Part shown: positions 11,390 to 21,811 of the stretch, in pieces
How the letters are laid out: every line of letters begins with the position of its first letter
How positions within the stretch are numbered: position 1 is the first letter of the stretch
Source of the DNA: Rhizomucor pusillus
Lineage: Eukaryota; Mucoromycota; Mucoromycetes; Mucorales; Lichtheimiaceae
NCBI GenBank assembly: GCA_900175165.2
Contig: FWWN02000658.1
Location: forward strand, 153,223-217,222
Direction: 5' to 3'
Length of the DNA: 64,000 bases
Notes under the pieces: generated by a model
Database searches by the model: none
Seen by the model: the letters and a program-made list of their open reading frames with translations, nothing else
Told to the model about the DNA's origin: nothing
Program-made: the position numbers and the translations under genes

Positions 11390-13667
11390 TTAGTGCAAGA
11401 GGTTCTCAATTCTGCCAGTGTCTATAAGAGTTTCTACAAGGCGTTCACTGGAATATGCGTCAGATTTTACGACCCTTGATATCGTGCGATGCAAAGGTAC
11501 ACTTACTGAGGTAAATAGGTACGTTCAGGATAAAATCTATAATCGAGAGAAATGTGGTCGAGATTTGTAATATTTGACATGTAAATATCGGCAAACTAGA
11601 AATTAGCTTAGATAAACACCATTCAATATCGACTCTCTCCAACGTTGTTTTACCTTGCGTATCTTGTTAGCAAAGAACGTAGGGTTATTGTATGTTCTAA
11701 AAAGACTGCCGAAAGACTTGTTGAAAACGTCTTTGAGCTCGTGTCGGGCCCGTTTTCGTTCCTCTGTCCATTCATCTACAAGATTTTCGAGACCTGGGAC
11801 GTGCGATTGGTTCTGTGCATTTATCAAAAGGCGCTCTATGCGCAGCAACCACGCTAACGTGTGCCGATAAGATAGCATGTTTCGCGTCTCTATTTCGGCA
11901 GCGAGTTCGTGGATAATTGCGCCTGTCCGCCATCCTTGCTGGATTGTAGGGTCTATCAAGTCAGAGTATATGTGGTCGCCAAAGTACAACACTTTTTGCC
12001 CTGACCTGGGATTAATGGGTTATTTAATCGCTGTGTGTAAATATGTTTACAGATTCCACATACCATCCTGTCAACCGCGAGAAATCGTATAGATTACCGC
12101 CTTGATATACTTCTCCAGGTTCGAACTTATTCACAGACGACCACGTAGGCTCGCGAGTACGGCGGAAGGGCCGTCTTGAGCGGTAAAATTCAGGCTTTCG
12201 TGCCAATACGATGACGCAGTCGAACAAATCACGCCAGTCTTTGCGTGATGTTAGGTATCGCATACCTTTGTCACTATGTATGCAGAGATCCAAGTTAGCA
12301 TAGTACGAGAGTATATTCTGCTTCTTCGAAGAACGTACATGAAGGGCAAGCTGCTATTGCTAAGCAGAAACGTTTTTTTTCCGTTATTCCTTAGTTTCTC
12401 CAGAAATGCGACGAGTTTGGGAGATTTCTCGAGAAATTGTGGAATGTCTCTCACGACAGCCATATGCAAACGTCCGCCGATGTGATGATGCGTAGCTCCC
12501 ATAGAAGAGCCAGTGTGTAAGATTCGTGCTGCTTGGCTTATATCGTCACATAGGTATCGCGGATGGAAATTGATATCGTTATCCTTGAAATATTGGAGAA
12601 CGTCACTTAGTAAGCAAGCCTAGATTATCAATGATATTAAGAATTTACTACTTGGTGATGGAAATAGAAGATAATGTTATCTTGCCTGCGGTATGGAGAA
12701 AAGATCGTTAAGCTGAAACATGTTTTCATTGAGGTAATCTGGTCCAATGTGTGTACCATTGTAGTGGCGTATGACTTGCTCTGGATCATCGATGAGATCT
12801 CTACCCACTGAAACGCATATTAGTCCTCCTGGTCTTGATTTTTGATATTTTCAGAATCATTACCATGTACGGTATTGAGCTGAATGTTTGCAATGCTATC
12901 GATTTTCATCAACCATCCCTTATTGAAATCTAATGTGCCGTAGCGCATGTGAGATAAACATCGTTGACTAGAAAAATACCGCATATTCCTACCATAATGA
13001 AGTCCGCGGATGGCAAAGGCGGGATCAAATTGAAGATCTGCATGGTAATCCAAGGTCAGTCTTTGCACAGACGAAATAGGCAAGGTTATCAAGAACCTTT
13101 GATTGGTTTTGGATATCGCAGCATATCAACGAGTGTATCTCGAAGAATATCGTATATCGCCTTGGAAAGATTGTTCGTGTAATTTGCCAACGTGTACTAG
13201 ATCTCTACATTAGATAAAATATATCACTCCTATGCAACAAGTAGGAATGAAACTCACGTCATAATCGAAACCATATACTTCGATGTTGCTTAGATCGAGA
13301 TCGTTGTTCACAAATCTGTCAATAAGGTTAGATTTCCTTTATCAGAACCGCACGTCTTTGGTACGTACACTTCATCGGGCCGTGTGTACCCAAAGCCATA
13401 AATAGCCTTCGTCTTGTGTGCTTCATTGTAGTTCACCAAACCACACTTGTGAGTGAGGCTCTGCTCGAGGTCGCTCGCTTGCCCTGTCACCGAAAGAATG
13501 GAGGCTCCGTCTCGCTTAGCTGCTTCGACATGCTCTTGTTTTTTGTCTTCAAAGTTCTTTCGTAGCCGTTCCAAAACATCCTCTGCTCTCCATTGAGGTG
13601 TGGAATGCAATTGTCTTTGAGCAATGGCACGCAACGTTGCTGTGCTTCTGACCCTTGCCAGCAGCAT
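11390..13667 (-). CDS. NT5DC-type 5'-nucleotidase (HAD superfamily), probably mitochondrial
   Basis: Eleven exons (13369-13667, 13258-13315, 13097-13196, 12993-13037, 12864-12929, 12686-12807, 12339-12619, 12064-12273, 11654-12005, 11507-11595, 11390-11447) give 559 residues. It belongs to the purine 5'-nucleotidase (NT5DC/cN-II) family. The HAD nucleophile motif is VYGFDYDYTLA, followed by AIRGLHYD, the threonine/serine motif region FLLSNSSLPF, and LYFGDHIYSDL near the end. The N-terminus (MLLARVRSTATLRAIAQRQL) is basic and free of acidic residues, like a mitochondrial presequence. The intron between 12686 and 12619 starts with GC. The final exon restores the family C-terminus LPHERLVETLIDTG. 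The substrate is unknown; NT5DC proteins are poorly characterised. Only 79 bases separate its start from the divergent XRCC2-like gene. Confidence 0.93.
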
Positions 13668-13746
13668 TGTGCAGAAATGATGCGACTCAATCCCCGCTAC
13701 TGTGCATCTGCTCTTTTTTGGTTCCTCTCCCTCCTCCTTTTGACTC
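13668..13746. promoter_or_regulatory. Very short divergent promoter (NT5DC / XRCC2-like)
   Basis: The two start codons are 79 bases apart on opposite strands, so both 5' leaders and core promoters must fit here or overlap the opposite gene. The stretch is C/T-rich on the plus strand. No clear TATA box is visible. Shared regulation is an inference from the geometry. Confidence 0.5.
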
Positions 13747-14417
13747 ATGTCCTTGCTGACATCCTTCATTGCTAATGTCAAGCATGAATCCGCACTCAAT
13801 GTATGTTCTGCCAGTATAGTTTGCTTTTTGCAGAATTATAAGCTTATGGTCCGTTGCAGCTCTACAATTCTACACGCGACGATCCGCCAATTTCATTGCC
13901 GCTGACAACCGATTCACCGGAAATTACCATTCGTGCCGGAGACTGCATCGTACTCGTTGGAGCTTCAGGCAGTGGTAAATCCTGGACGCTTAGTTTGCTG
14001 GCGGAGCAAGTACTGCAACACACAAACAGTGATGTGATTTATTTGGACCTGGATAACCGTTTCAATCGTTCTGAATTGGTGGAACACGAACGTTTCCATC
14101 TGTTTCAGCCCTCGACGCCTGCTCAGATCTACGCGACAGTTCTGGGACTTGATGAATGGCTCGATAGGAACGCGGGGCAACACGTGATGTGTGTGCTTGT
14201 CGATGATGGCAACGAAGCCCTGGATCGAAAAATCTCGGTCCATTTACGGCAAACTCAGTCAAAGTGGGATTTTGCACTCGTGATCGCGACTCTTCGAGAA
14301 CAACATCGCATGAGAACATCAGAACAAACATGGAAAGTGGTCAAGGGAAATGACGGTCATGTACGGCTGATGATTAGAGAAACAGCACACATTATCGCAG
14401 ACGGCAAGAAACAATAG
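13747..14417 (+). CDS. RecA/RAD51-paralogue-like ATPase, probably XRCC2-like
   Basis: Two exons, 13747-13800 and 13860-14417, give 203 residues. ATG 13747 is the only upstream ATG whose frame joins the second exon through the GTATGT donor at 13801. A Walker A motif (LVGASGSGKSWTL) is followed by VIYLDLDNRF, which resembles the XRCC2 block after Walker A (usually FIDTDYHF). A hydrophobic strand ending VLVDDGN stands in the Walker B position, then FALVIATLREQ. XRCC2 acts in homologous-recombination repair as part of the RAD51-paralogue complex. The length is somewhat shorter than animal XRCC2. Other RAD51 paralogues, or another small P-loop ATPase, remain possible. Confidence 0.6.
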
Positions 14418-14692
14418 TTCAAGTCTAGACCAAAACAAGATTATCGACGACAAAGAGGAAACCAAAATTACGTTCGGAAAGACATAAGTGGCAATTCGAG
14501 AAACATTATGAAATAGGTTTTGTTTTGTTCACATTCGATGCTTTGCTCCGCTTTTGCGTACACACGTATTGCTCTTTGCCAGCAAGCCTGTTGCTGCTGC
14601 TGCTGCTGCTGCTTCTTCCCCGCCTCACTTCTTCCTTTACCTCATACTCCGCCAGCCGCGCCCTTTCCTTTCTTTCTCTTACTCTTCTCTAT
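14418..14692. other. Leader of the PX-AGC kinase gene with CTG tract
   Basis: This spacer contains a pure CTG/TGC run near 14589-14612 and long pyrimidine-rich stretches up to the chosen kinase start. An in-frame ATG at 14525 would add 56 residues made of Leu and Cys runs from the repeat, which is why I treat this stretch as promoter and 5' leader. Confidence 0.5.
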
Positions 14693-17101
14693 ATGCGCAA
14701 CATTGAATTGCCAGCAGGCCTGCTACGATCCACCAATGTCGAGGCAAAGGCAGTAGAACATCGACTTTCTGATCCGACAGGGTCAAGATCGCTCGCTTCA
14801 ACAACCTCATCGTCATCCGCTAACTGCAGCCTCAGCGTGTTAAGTCACGACAACGGTGCTCATCTTGAGATTGCAGTGATCGAGTCAACGCTTATGGTGC
14901 AAGATATCGACAAGAAGCGACAAAAGGTTTGGCGAGTTCTGACGGTAAGAGTCGGATACCGAAAAATCTGAAACCTAGCCCATAATCAATCGTCCTTATG
15001 CAACAATAAAAATAGGTCTTCAACGTGATTGTGGAGGACAAGCATCACAATCGGTCGCTTGTGCGCTATGTGCCTGATTTTCTGGAGTTTGACCGTAAAG
15101 TGTGTATTTGTCATAATATAGAAAATTGTTATGATTGTTTACAAACTAAACTGCATTTTCATTCCTCCTGTTGCTAGGTTAGGAAGCATTATCGAAAGTC
15201 TAGAATACCATTGCCTCAGATATTTGAGCCTGACCTTCCGGTGCGTGGGTCAGGCAAGCGGGCCAGTTTCCGGGGATTTTTGTCACGAATTTCCAAGCTC
15301 AGGTTTCCAAAGTCAAACTGTGAAAAGATTGAGCAATATTTGCACAAGTGCGCACTGCATCCGACTATTGGACGATCGTCTTTATTCCGCGATTTTTTAT
15401 CTAAACAGCGGCCGGAAGATCAGATTGTACCGAAGGATGTCGTGCAGAGTTATGTGCATCAGCAGATTATCGAAGCTGAGAGGCAAAAGCAGGCTACACC
15501 TATGCATCGGGATACTGTGTCGGACCGGTTGTCTAGCAGCAGAATGCAAACTGACGAGGGCGAACACATGGCATCGACGACGTCTCCGACGAACTATGAC
15601 GAACAGTACTCGTCAACAAGCAGCGACCTTTCGATTGTATCTGCATCGGTACATACAGGCAATGGGATAATTGGAGGTGATGAAGGAGAATATGAAGAGT
15701 CAGCTGCGTATTCTGAGCAGCATGAACCACCAGCCAAGAAACGTGCAACAACAATACACGATTATCAATTTCTCAAGGTGCTAGGTAAAGGCTGCATGGG
15801 AAAGGTACGCTCTTGACGAGTTAATTTGGGTAAAGTTAGAGAGATCTAAAGAAAACCGTTAACTTTAAATAGGTCCTATTGGTCCGCCCATATCAGTCAT
15901 CGCGGCTACTGGCACTAAAAGCAATTAGCAAGGAATCGGTTATCGCGCAACGCGAGATTGAACACACCAAAATGGAACGGGATATTCTTACAACGATTGC
16001 CAAGATTCGGCATCCGTTCCTGATCCGCTTGCACCATGCCTTCCAGGATGCCAACCAGCTGTTCCTAGTTCTTGATTACCATGTTGGCGGTGACATGGCA
16101 ACACAGCTTGCAAAGTCGTACAAGCTCTCTCCGGAGCGATGTCTCCTGTACACGGCGGAGATACTTTTGGGTTTGCAAGAGCTTCATCGGCTCGGAATCC
16201 TATACAGGTAAGTTTTGATTTGTATAACGTGCAAAGGAAGATAGGCTCACATTTATGTTTGTTCAGAGATCTGAAACCTGAGAACATTCTGTTAGCAGCT
16301 GATGGGCACATTGTCCTCACAGATTTTGGGCTTTCAAAACAGTTTGCATCTGCTGATGGTATGGATACCCAAAAGACGGGCACCTTCTGCGGCACAGCCG
16401 AATATCTCGCACCCGAGATTTTACGGTCGGAAGAATACACTTATGCCGTTGACTTTTGGAGTTTGGGAACCATTCTATACGAGATGCTTGTCGGCATCAC
16501 GCCATTCTGGTGCGAAAACCATGCGGAAATGTACCGACGAGTACTTGAAGATCCTTTAGAGTTTCCGGAAGATTTTGATCCAGTGACCAAGGATTTCATA
16601 GCATCGCTCTTACAACGAGAACCAACGTTACGTCTGGGAACAGGGCCAGAGGGTCCTAGTCGAATCAGATCCCATCCCTACTTTGAAGGTCTTGATTGGT
16701 CTGATGTGTATCACAAACGGATCCGTCCACCATACGTCCCTCATCTCCGGTCCGAAACCGATGTTAGCCACTTTGACCAAGATTTTCTGCGCATGACGCC
16801 CCGTCTCAGCCCAGTGATGAATGCGGAGATACTAAGCCAGAGTGTTCAGCAAGTATTCCAGGGCTACTCATACATTAATGACAGCAGTGTTTACACGGGA
16901 TCGTTTCCGGAGCAACGAGACTATTATTCCGACAGCGACATCCAGCCGAGCGATTTCCACCGTGATGGTGGTGACGAGGGCTTTTCAACTCAAGAGGAGG
17001 AGCATGGCTATGTTTACGGCCGGTCCTATATCCATGCGTCTTCTTCCTTATCACTCTCATCCTCTTCAGATTCACATTACAACCGCAAGAGCATTTATTA
17101 G
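14693..17101 (+). CDS. PX-domain AGC-family serine/threonine kinase
   Basis: Five exons: 14693-14944, 15016-15099, 15178-15804, 15873-16207 and 16267-17101, giving 710 residues. Residues about 55-190 form a phosphoinositide-binding PX-like domain (basic RKVRKHYR motif, later HPTIGRSSLFRDFL). A Ser/Thr-rich linker follows. The kinase domain starts near 305: glycine loop GKGCMGKV, ALKAI lysine, YRDLKPENILL, TDFGLSKQF, and the activation segment GTFCGTAEYLAPE. The AGC C-tail carries a hydrophobic motif FQGYSY near residue 630, followed by a Ser-rich end. A PX domain on an AGC kinase recalls animal SGK3 and suggests recruitment to endosomal or plasma membranes. Whether it replaces a Ypk/Sch9-type kinase here is unknown. 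An upstream in-frame ATG exists at 14525. Confidence 0.88.
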
Positions 17102-17167
17102 ACGCCCTTTTTATATTGTCTTTTAACTTTACCGATTATTTATATAAAGACAAATGGCATTTAAATG

Positions 17168-18250
17168 CTACGTGGTCGTCGTCATCGTCGATGTTGTCAC
17201 TGTTGTACGTCGACGTTTGCCGCGATCTTTCACGACGAACGGCGTAGTAAATACCTGCTGCAGCCTTTTCACCTTTTGCTCGCCAAAGCCAGGACACATG
17301 GCCAGCTGGTCGCTGGTGGCCTGTGTGATACCCTTGATGGATCCAAATGTTGACAATAAAGTAATGACATCCGTCTTGTTTACAGATCTGATCTGTGTCA
17401 AGGTATCCGTTGCTTTAGCGTTGTAATCATCTGTAACTTTTTCGCGGATCAAGTCGGGCGGTTTGTTTTCAAATGCCTTGTACGTCTCGAGATATCGTGC
17501 GGCTTCTTCAAAGCTCCATGCAAGCATCAGGGTATAATCATTCAGGATCGCATTCCGGTTCAGTTCACGGAGGACGTCGTGGTAATCATCCACGTCTACG
17601 AGGACAAGGAGAACACGCAGTATGTAAAGTCGTGCTAGTCTGCTCATCCGGTCAAGAATATATTCTGGATGGATTCGATGGTATCGCAAGCTAGCACCCA
17701 TCATTAGCTCAGAGCATATAATTGGAAAACAAGAGGAACATTACCTAAGATACAGGACACCGGTTGTTTGTCCAACAAGGTAATCGCATCGTATAGAGTC
17801 GTCCGGCTCCCAAGGAACATTGTGAATGTGTTTCAGGATTGGGTTTTTATATTGTAAAGGATTGACGAGAATTGTATTTCCCACTGTGCGTTTTACTGTT
17901 GGCTGCGGCGTTGAAGAAGATTTCGTCGCAGTCGATGTCGTTGCTGTAGACTTTGGTGATGATGATGGTGAGGATGATGGTATTACATTGGATTTATCGG
18001 ATATTGCTGGATTGATCGATGAAGGACTTGACGGTGCTGTTGCAGTAAAGGTAGAATCGTGAGGGGTAGTCGTTGACGGTGAAGTATTGATTGCAGGCTG
18101 AGCAGTTTCCAAAGCAGATCGCGGACGATCCTCTGCTGATTCTGTAGATTTTCCCTTGAAGAATAAAGTTTGCTGCTTTCCTTGTTGTCTTCTAGCCTGT
18201 TCAACTTGTTCTCGGGATGGGAGGACGAATTTCGGTTTGTTGGTAGACAT
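17168..18250 (-). CDS. ERCC1: ERCC1/Rad10/Swi10 nucleotide-excision-repair subunit
   Basis: Two exons, 17745-18250 and 17168-17690, give 342 residues. ERCC1 is the non-catalytic partner of the XPF/Rad1 endonuclease and acts in nucleotide-excision and crosslink repair. The N-terminal 120 residues are Ser/Thr/Pro-rich. The central DNA- and XPA-binding domain begins near 125 (NTILVNPLQYKNPILKHI, then VPWEPDD and LRYHRIHPEYI) and includes VLLVLVDVDDYHDVLREL. The C-terminal tandem helix-hairpin-helix region holds STFGSIKGI and PGFGEQKVKRL. The protein ends in a Thr-rich tail. It shares a 135-base divergent spacer with the NAB2 homologue. Confidence is high because the central and HhH blocks are in the expected order and spacing. 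Confidence 0.95.
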
Positions 18251-18385
18251 TATGCCAGCGACGCTCGGCGGAGGAGCAGCAAACAGCAGCAGCAGCAGCA
18301 GGAATTCGCGGCGGCGAGTTTGAAAATCCACAGCCAAGAGACGGGCGGGGCAAAGTTCGTTCTTCTTTTTTCCATTCAAACAACA
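18251..18385. promoter_or_regulatory. Short divergent promoter (ERCC1 / NAB2)
   Basis: The 135 bases between opposite start codons contain a short CAG run near 18282-18300. There is no obvious TATA box. The length leaves room for one nucleosome-free region serving both genes. Confidence 0.5.
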
Positions 18386-19795
18386 ATGTCGCCTGAGCAG
18401 TGGGACACCCTACAGGTACTCTAGTGTATGTGAATCAAGAGTCAGAGCTTGCGATTTAACCGCTCAAATAGGAGGATATTCATGCCAAATGCTTTGATCT
18501 CGAATATTGCGAAGCTGGCGGTATGTTTATAATCTCTGGTGATCTGTGACATTGCTTGACTTACCATTCTACAGACAAGAATCTGGCCAACTATGTTATC
18601 AGCTTACTTAAAGTCAACATGACAAGAGAGAAAATCACTGAAGAATTAAAGCAGCGTAAGTCAAAGCTCTATTCATAAGCGTCATTTGCCTTACTGATCG
18701 CGAACCTTTTTTTCTCAACAGTGGTTGGATCTGACTATGGTTTGTAATCAAAGAAAATGACACTCTTCTCTTAATCTAATTCGACTGATCCTACAGATCC
18801 CAACGTGACCGATTGGTTCTTCTCCAGAATGAACGAATTGGAGAATTCACAGCAAAAGCCTTGCGGAAATGAGAAGGACGAGCAACAAACTGCCAACGGT
18901 GAAACAGCACACACATCGTCAGAGAGTCGTTCGCGGCCTGAGGGTGGTAATCGACTATTTGCACAAGCTCTCGGAAGTGTAACAAATGGTCCGTCGCCTT
19001 CAACTCGACGGTCAAGGTCGCGCTCGCCGGACCAACATAGACAACGACCTGTGCGCGAGCGTTCGCCGGTACGCGATATATCTGTAACCGTCTCTGAATC
19101 TTCACCGGGAGGAGATTCACAAAGAAATGTGAGAATTGCTCAAGAAGGTCCTCCCGCTGGTGGTGGACGACGATCCGTGTTCGAACGATTGGGACCTAAC
19201 GCTAAAGTACAACCACCGGCGAGATTTGATCGACGTTCACAAGCACCGCAATACCGCCAGCAGCCGCAACAATCTCCTCAACAACAGGAATCCGCAGCTA
19301 CACCGGATGCGGGCATGATGCCTCAAACAGCTATGGGAATGCCCATGGTTATGGGACAAAAGCCCATTCCTTGTAAATTCTTTCCTTATTGCATGAACCC
19401 TGCCTGTCCATATCTTCACCCAATGCAAATGCCTTACATGATGATGCCGCCACAACCTGTGAAGCGAATACCCGTTCCCTGCAAAAACGGCGAGGATTGC
19501 AAGAGACCCGATTGTCACTTTTTACATCCTGGTGATGAGAATCCTGCTGAAATTATGGTAAGTTTTGCATAACATGTTTATAATTGGAGACCATATATTG
19601 ATATTGTTTGTCAAGTGCAAATACGATGGGTCATGCACTCGCCCGAATTGTTTCTACAAGCACACAGTTCCTCCTAACCCTCAAGCCCGAGGCAACAAGA
19701 CCTTGGTGCTCAACAAGACAGAGCGAAAATTTGCTGAAGATCAAGCTGAAGAAAAGATTGTCGTGAAGGAGAGCGCGGATCTAATTAAAGAATAA
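18386..19795 (+). CDS. NAB2: Nab2/ZC3H14-type poly(A)-binding zinc-finger protein
   Basis: Six exons: 18386-18415, 18472-18520, 18575-18655, 18722-18739 (18 bases), 18797-19557 and 19616-19795, giving 372 residues. The N-terminal 80 residues match the Nab2 helical (PWI-like) domain (ANYVISLLKVNMTREKI, then DPNVTDWFFSRM). The middle is RS/SR-rich, then Gln/Pro/Met-rich. Three tandem CCCH fingers of the Nab2 type (C-x5-C-x4-C-x3-H) follow: CKFFPYCMNPACPYLH near 251, CKNGEDCKRPDCHFLH near 287 and CKYDGSCTRPNCFYKH near 314. The third spans the last intron. Nab2 binds poly(A) tails and controls their length and mRNA export. Yeast Nab2 has seven fingers and human ZC3H14 five, so three is few; further fingers are not present downstream. 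Confidence 0.88.
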
Positions 19796-19984
19796 ATCTC
19801 ATACATTCACTGGTAGTTATTTTTGCAACGTAGCCTATAGTCGTAATGATACATGATATTTATGAAAGACGTTGGCCGTAATTTTGCAGTATGCAGCAAG
19901 CATTCATATAAAACACCACTGTGTCACACATGGAAGTTTATAAAAACAGTATTGAACTTTATACATATGCAGGACTATCTACAT

Positions 19985-21557
19985 TTACCATTGCGTAATA
20001 TCAACTTCAGCTTCACCAAATAGACTCGTCTTTGTAGCTTTCAGTTCCTCTTGCTTCTCGGCTTCTTCTTCAGAAAGCACGCTTGTCTCGTAAATTTCAG
20101 GCAGGACACGTCGAATGAAAGCGAGCAAATGTCGGTTAATCTGGTCAAATTCAAGCAAGAAGCCATCGTGGCCATCGGGTGATTGGATAACAACCATTTC
20201 TGCTCCAGGAATACCGTCTGCTAATTCGTATTGCTCCGAGATGGTGAAGAGACCATCGGATTCAATACCTAATCAAAAAAGGGGTGGGATCAATATCATG
20301 ATTTGCATAAAAGTCATTGCTGATTATATTTACCAATAACCAATGCAGGCTGCTGGATAGTCTTTAGAACTTGGTTGTAGTCTCCTCTGCCACGGGACAG
20401 ATCGTGCGAATCCATCTTGCGAGTGAGAGCGATGTAGCAGTTTGCATCAAACCGGTTGATGAATTTATCACCCTGGTAGCGCAAGTAGGACTGAGCAGAG
20501 AATACGAAAGGTGTTGGCATGAGGGGATCGTTGATAGTGGTATGCTGTGCATTGTCAAAGGAACCGCGTGGACTTGATCCGCTGTTCTTGTGTCCATCGT
20601 TGTGTATCAAAAGATTTGCTTCGCGGGGAGAAGAGGGGCGCTTTGGCGGCGCGAAACGCTGCATATCAGCGGATTTACGTCCGAAACGGGATTCAAATGA
20701 GTTTCGGGATCTATAAGTTAAAAGGGCAGACATGCGAGCTGCGGCCAAACCGACATTGGGAGGCTGCTCGTCTGTATAATAGCCGTCAACTAAAATATAT
20801 GAAAAACAAAGTTTAGGTTACATTCACGCATATTTCCCACGGGAGGTGACAATGTCACTTGCCATAATTCGGATCACTGTAGATCGATTGCCGCTGTGCT
20901 TCTCCCCAGCTAATTCCCCATGCTGAATGCCGTCCAGAAGTGGCAATGGGCACAATAGTTCGAACGTAGTCTTTACCCATGAATGCCCACTCGAGTACTT
21001 GCATTCCTCCCATGGATCCTCCAATACAAATGGCAACCTGCTTGACACCAATATCATCCAGCACCATGCGGTGCAATCGGATATCGTCTCGAACGCTGAC
21101 TAGAGGGAATTCAGGCCCGTATCTCTCTCCAGTTTCTGGATTGATACTCAATGGAGATGCTGAACCATACGGTGATCCCATGACATTGCAGCATACGATG
21201 AAGAATTTAGTAGGATCGAAAGCTTTCTTTGGACCCATCAGAGGACCCCACCTAAAAGCAAGCCCCGAGATCAGTTTACGGCGATCAGGAGTTTACGTCG
21301 AAAGCGATGTAGATATCTTACCAATCTTCTACATCAGCGCTACCCGTTAGGGCATGGCAGATAACCATACAGTTGTCACCCCGCTCGTTCAGCTTTCCAA
21401 AGGACTTCCAGGCAACCGGGACATTGGTCAATCGCACACCAGATTCAAGGGTGAATTCTGGAACGATCGTAATATTCTGATCCGCAATAAGCTTGACAAG
21501 CTTGTTCTTGGCAAGCACCGGCGGCAAGCTCTCGGTCGTCCGGAAGGTTTCGTACAT
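19985..21557 (-). CDS. MET2: Homoserine O-acetyltransferase (Met2)
   Basis: Transfers acetyl from acetyl-CoA to homoserine on the way to methionine. Four exons (21322-21557, 20863-21251, 20334-20789, 19985-20268) give 454 residues. It is an alpha/beta hydrolase: nucleophile elbow CIGGSMGGMQVLEW (Ser near 158), catalytic Asp in GIESDGLFT near 364 and His in SPDGHDGFLLE near 393. Typical opening blocks are PEFTLESGVRL and MVICHALTGSADV. The insertion between exon 3 blocks (PPKRPSSP and nearby) is the usual fungal Met2 lid region. Intron 2 is a GC-AG intron; using GT two codons later gives an immediate stop. The start is placed at MYETFRTT because the frame upstream lacks an ATG. Divergent from the serine-biosynthesis gene. 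Confidence 0.94.
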
Positions 21558-21811
21558 GAGGGGAAAGAGCAGCTTGATCGTTGGCCTCGCTCTCCAGGAC
21601 TTTGGGATAGCTCGGATTCCCGCAGATTGTCTCACCGACGACGGATTCGATTGGCCATCTGCATCAAAATGACTGACGAGCAAAAAGATCAAAAATCAGT
21701 GCGGAAACTTGCGCGCGCACATATAAGCAAGGGGCAGCAGCACCGCAGAAAAAAAAAGTTGAAACAAGCTCTTTCTTCCTTTTCCCGTGTGCTTTTCTTT
21801 ACTCTTTCAAT
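21558..21811. promoter_or_regulatory. Divergent promoter between MET2 and SER3
   Basis: A 254-base spacer separates genes for homoserine acetylation and serine synthesis. The part nearest SER3 is pyrimidine-rich (TTTCTTCC, TTTCCC and similar). I could not pick out a Gcn4-type TGACTC site with confidence: TGACTG occurs near 21670 and is one base off the core. Confidence 0.45.

Noticed and set aside
14525..14692. Upstream in-frame start for the PX-AGC kinase
   Set aside because: It would encode Leu/Cys runs from a CTG repeat and pyrimidine tract, unlike any kinase N-terminus.
20851..20862. GT donor (AAGTGACA) as an alternative for MET2 intron 2
   Set aside because: Joining from that GT gives a stop codon right after the junction; only the GC donor four bases earlier restores the Met2 sequence.
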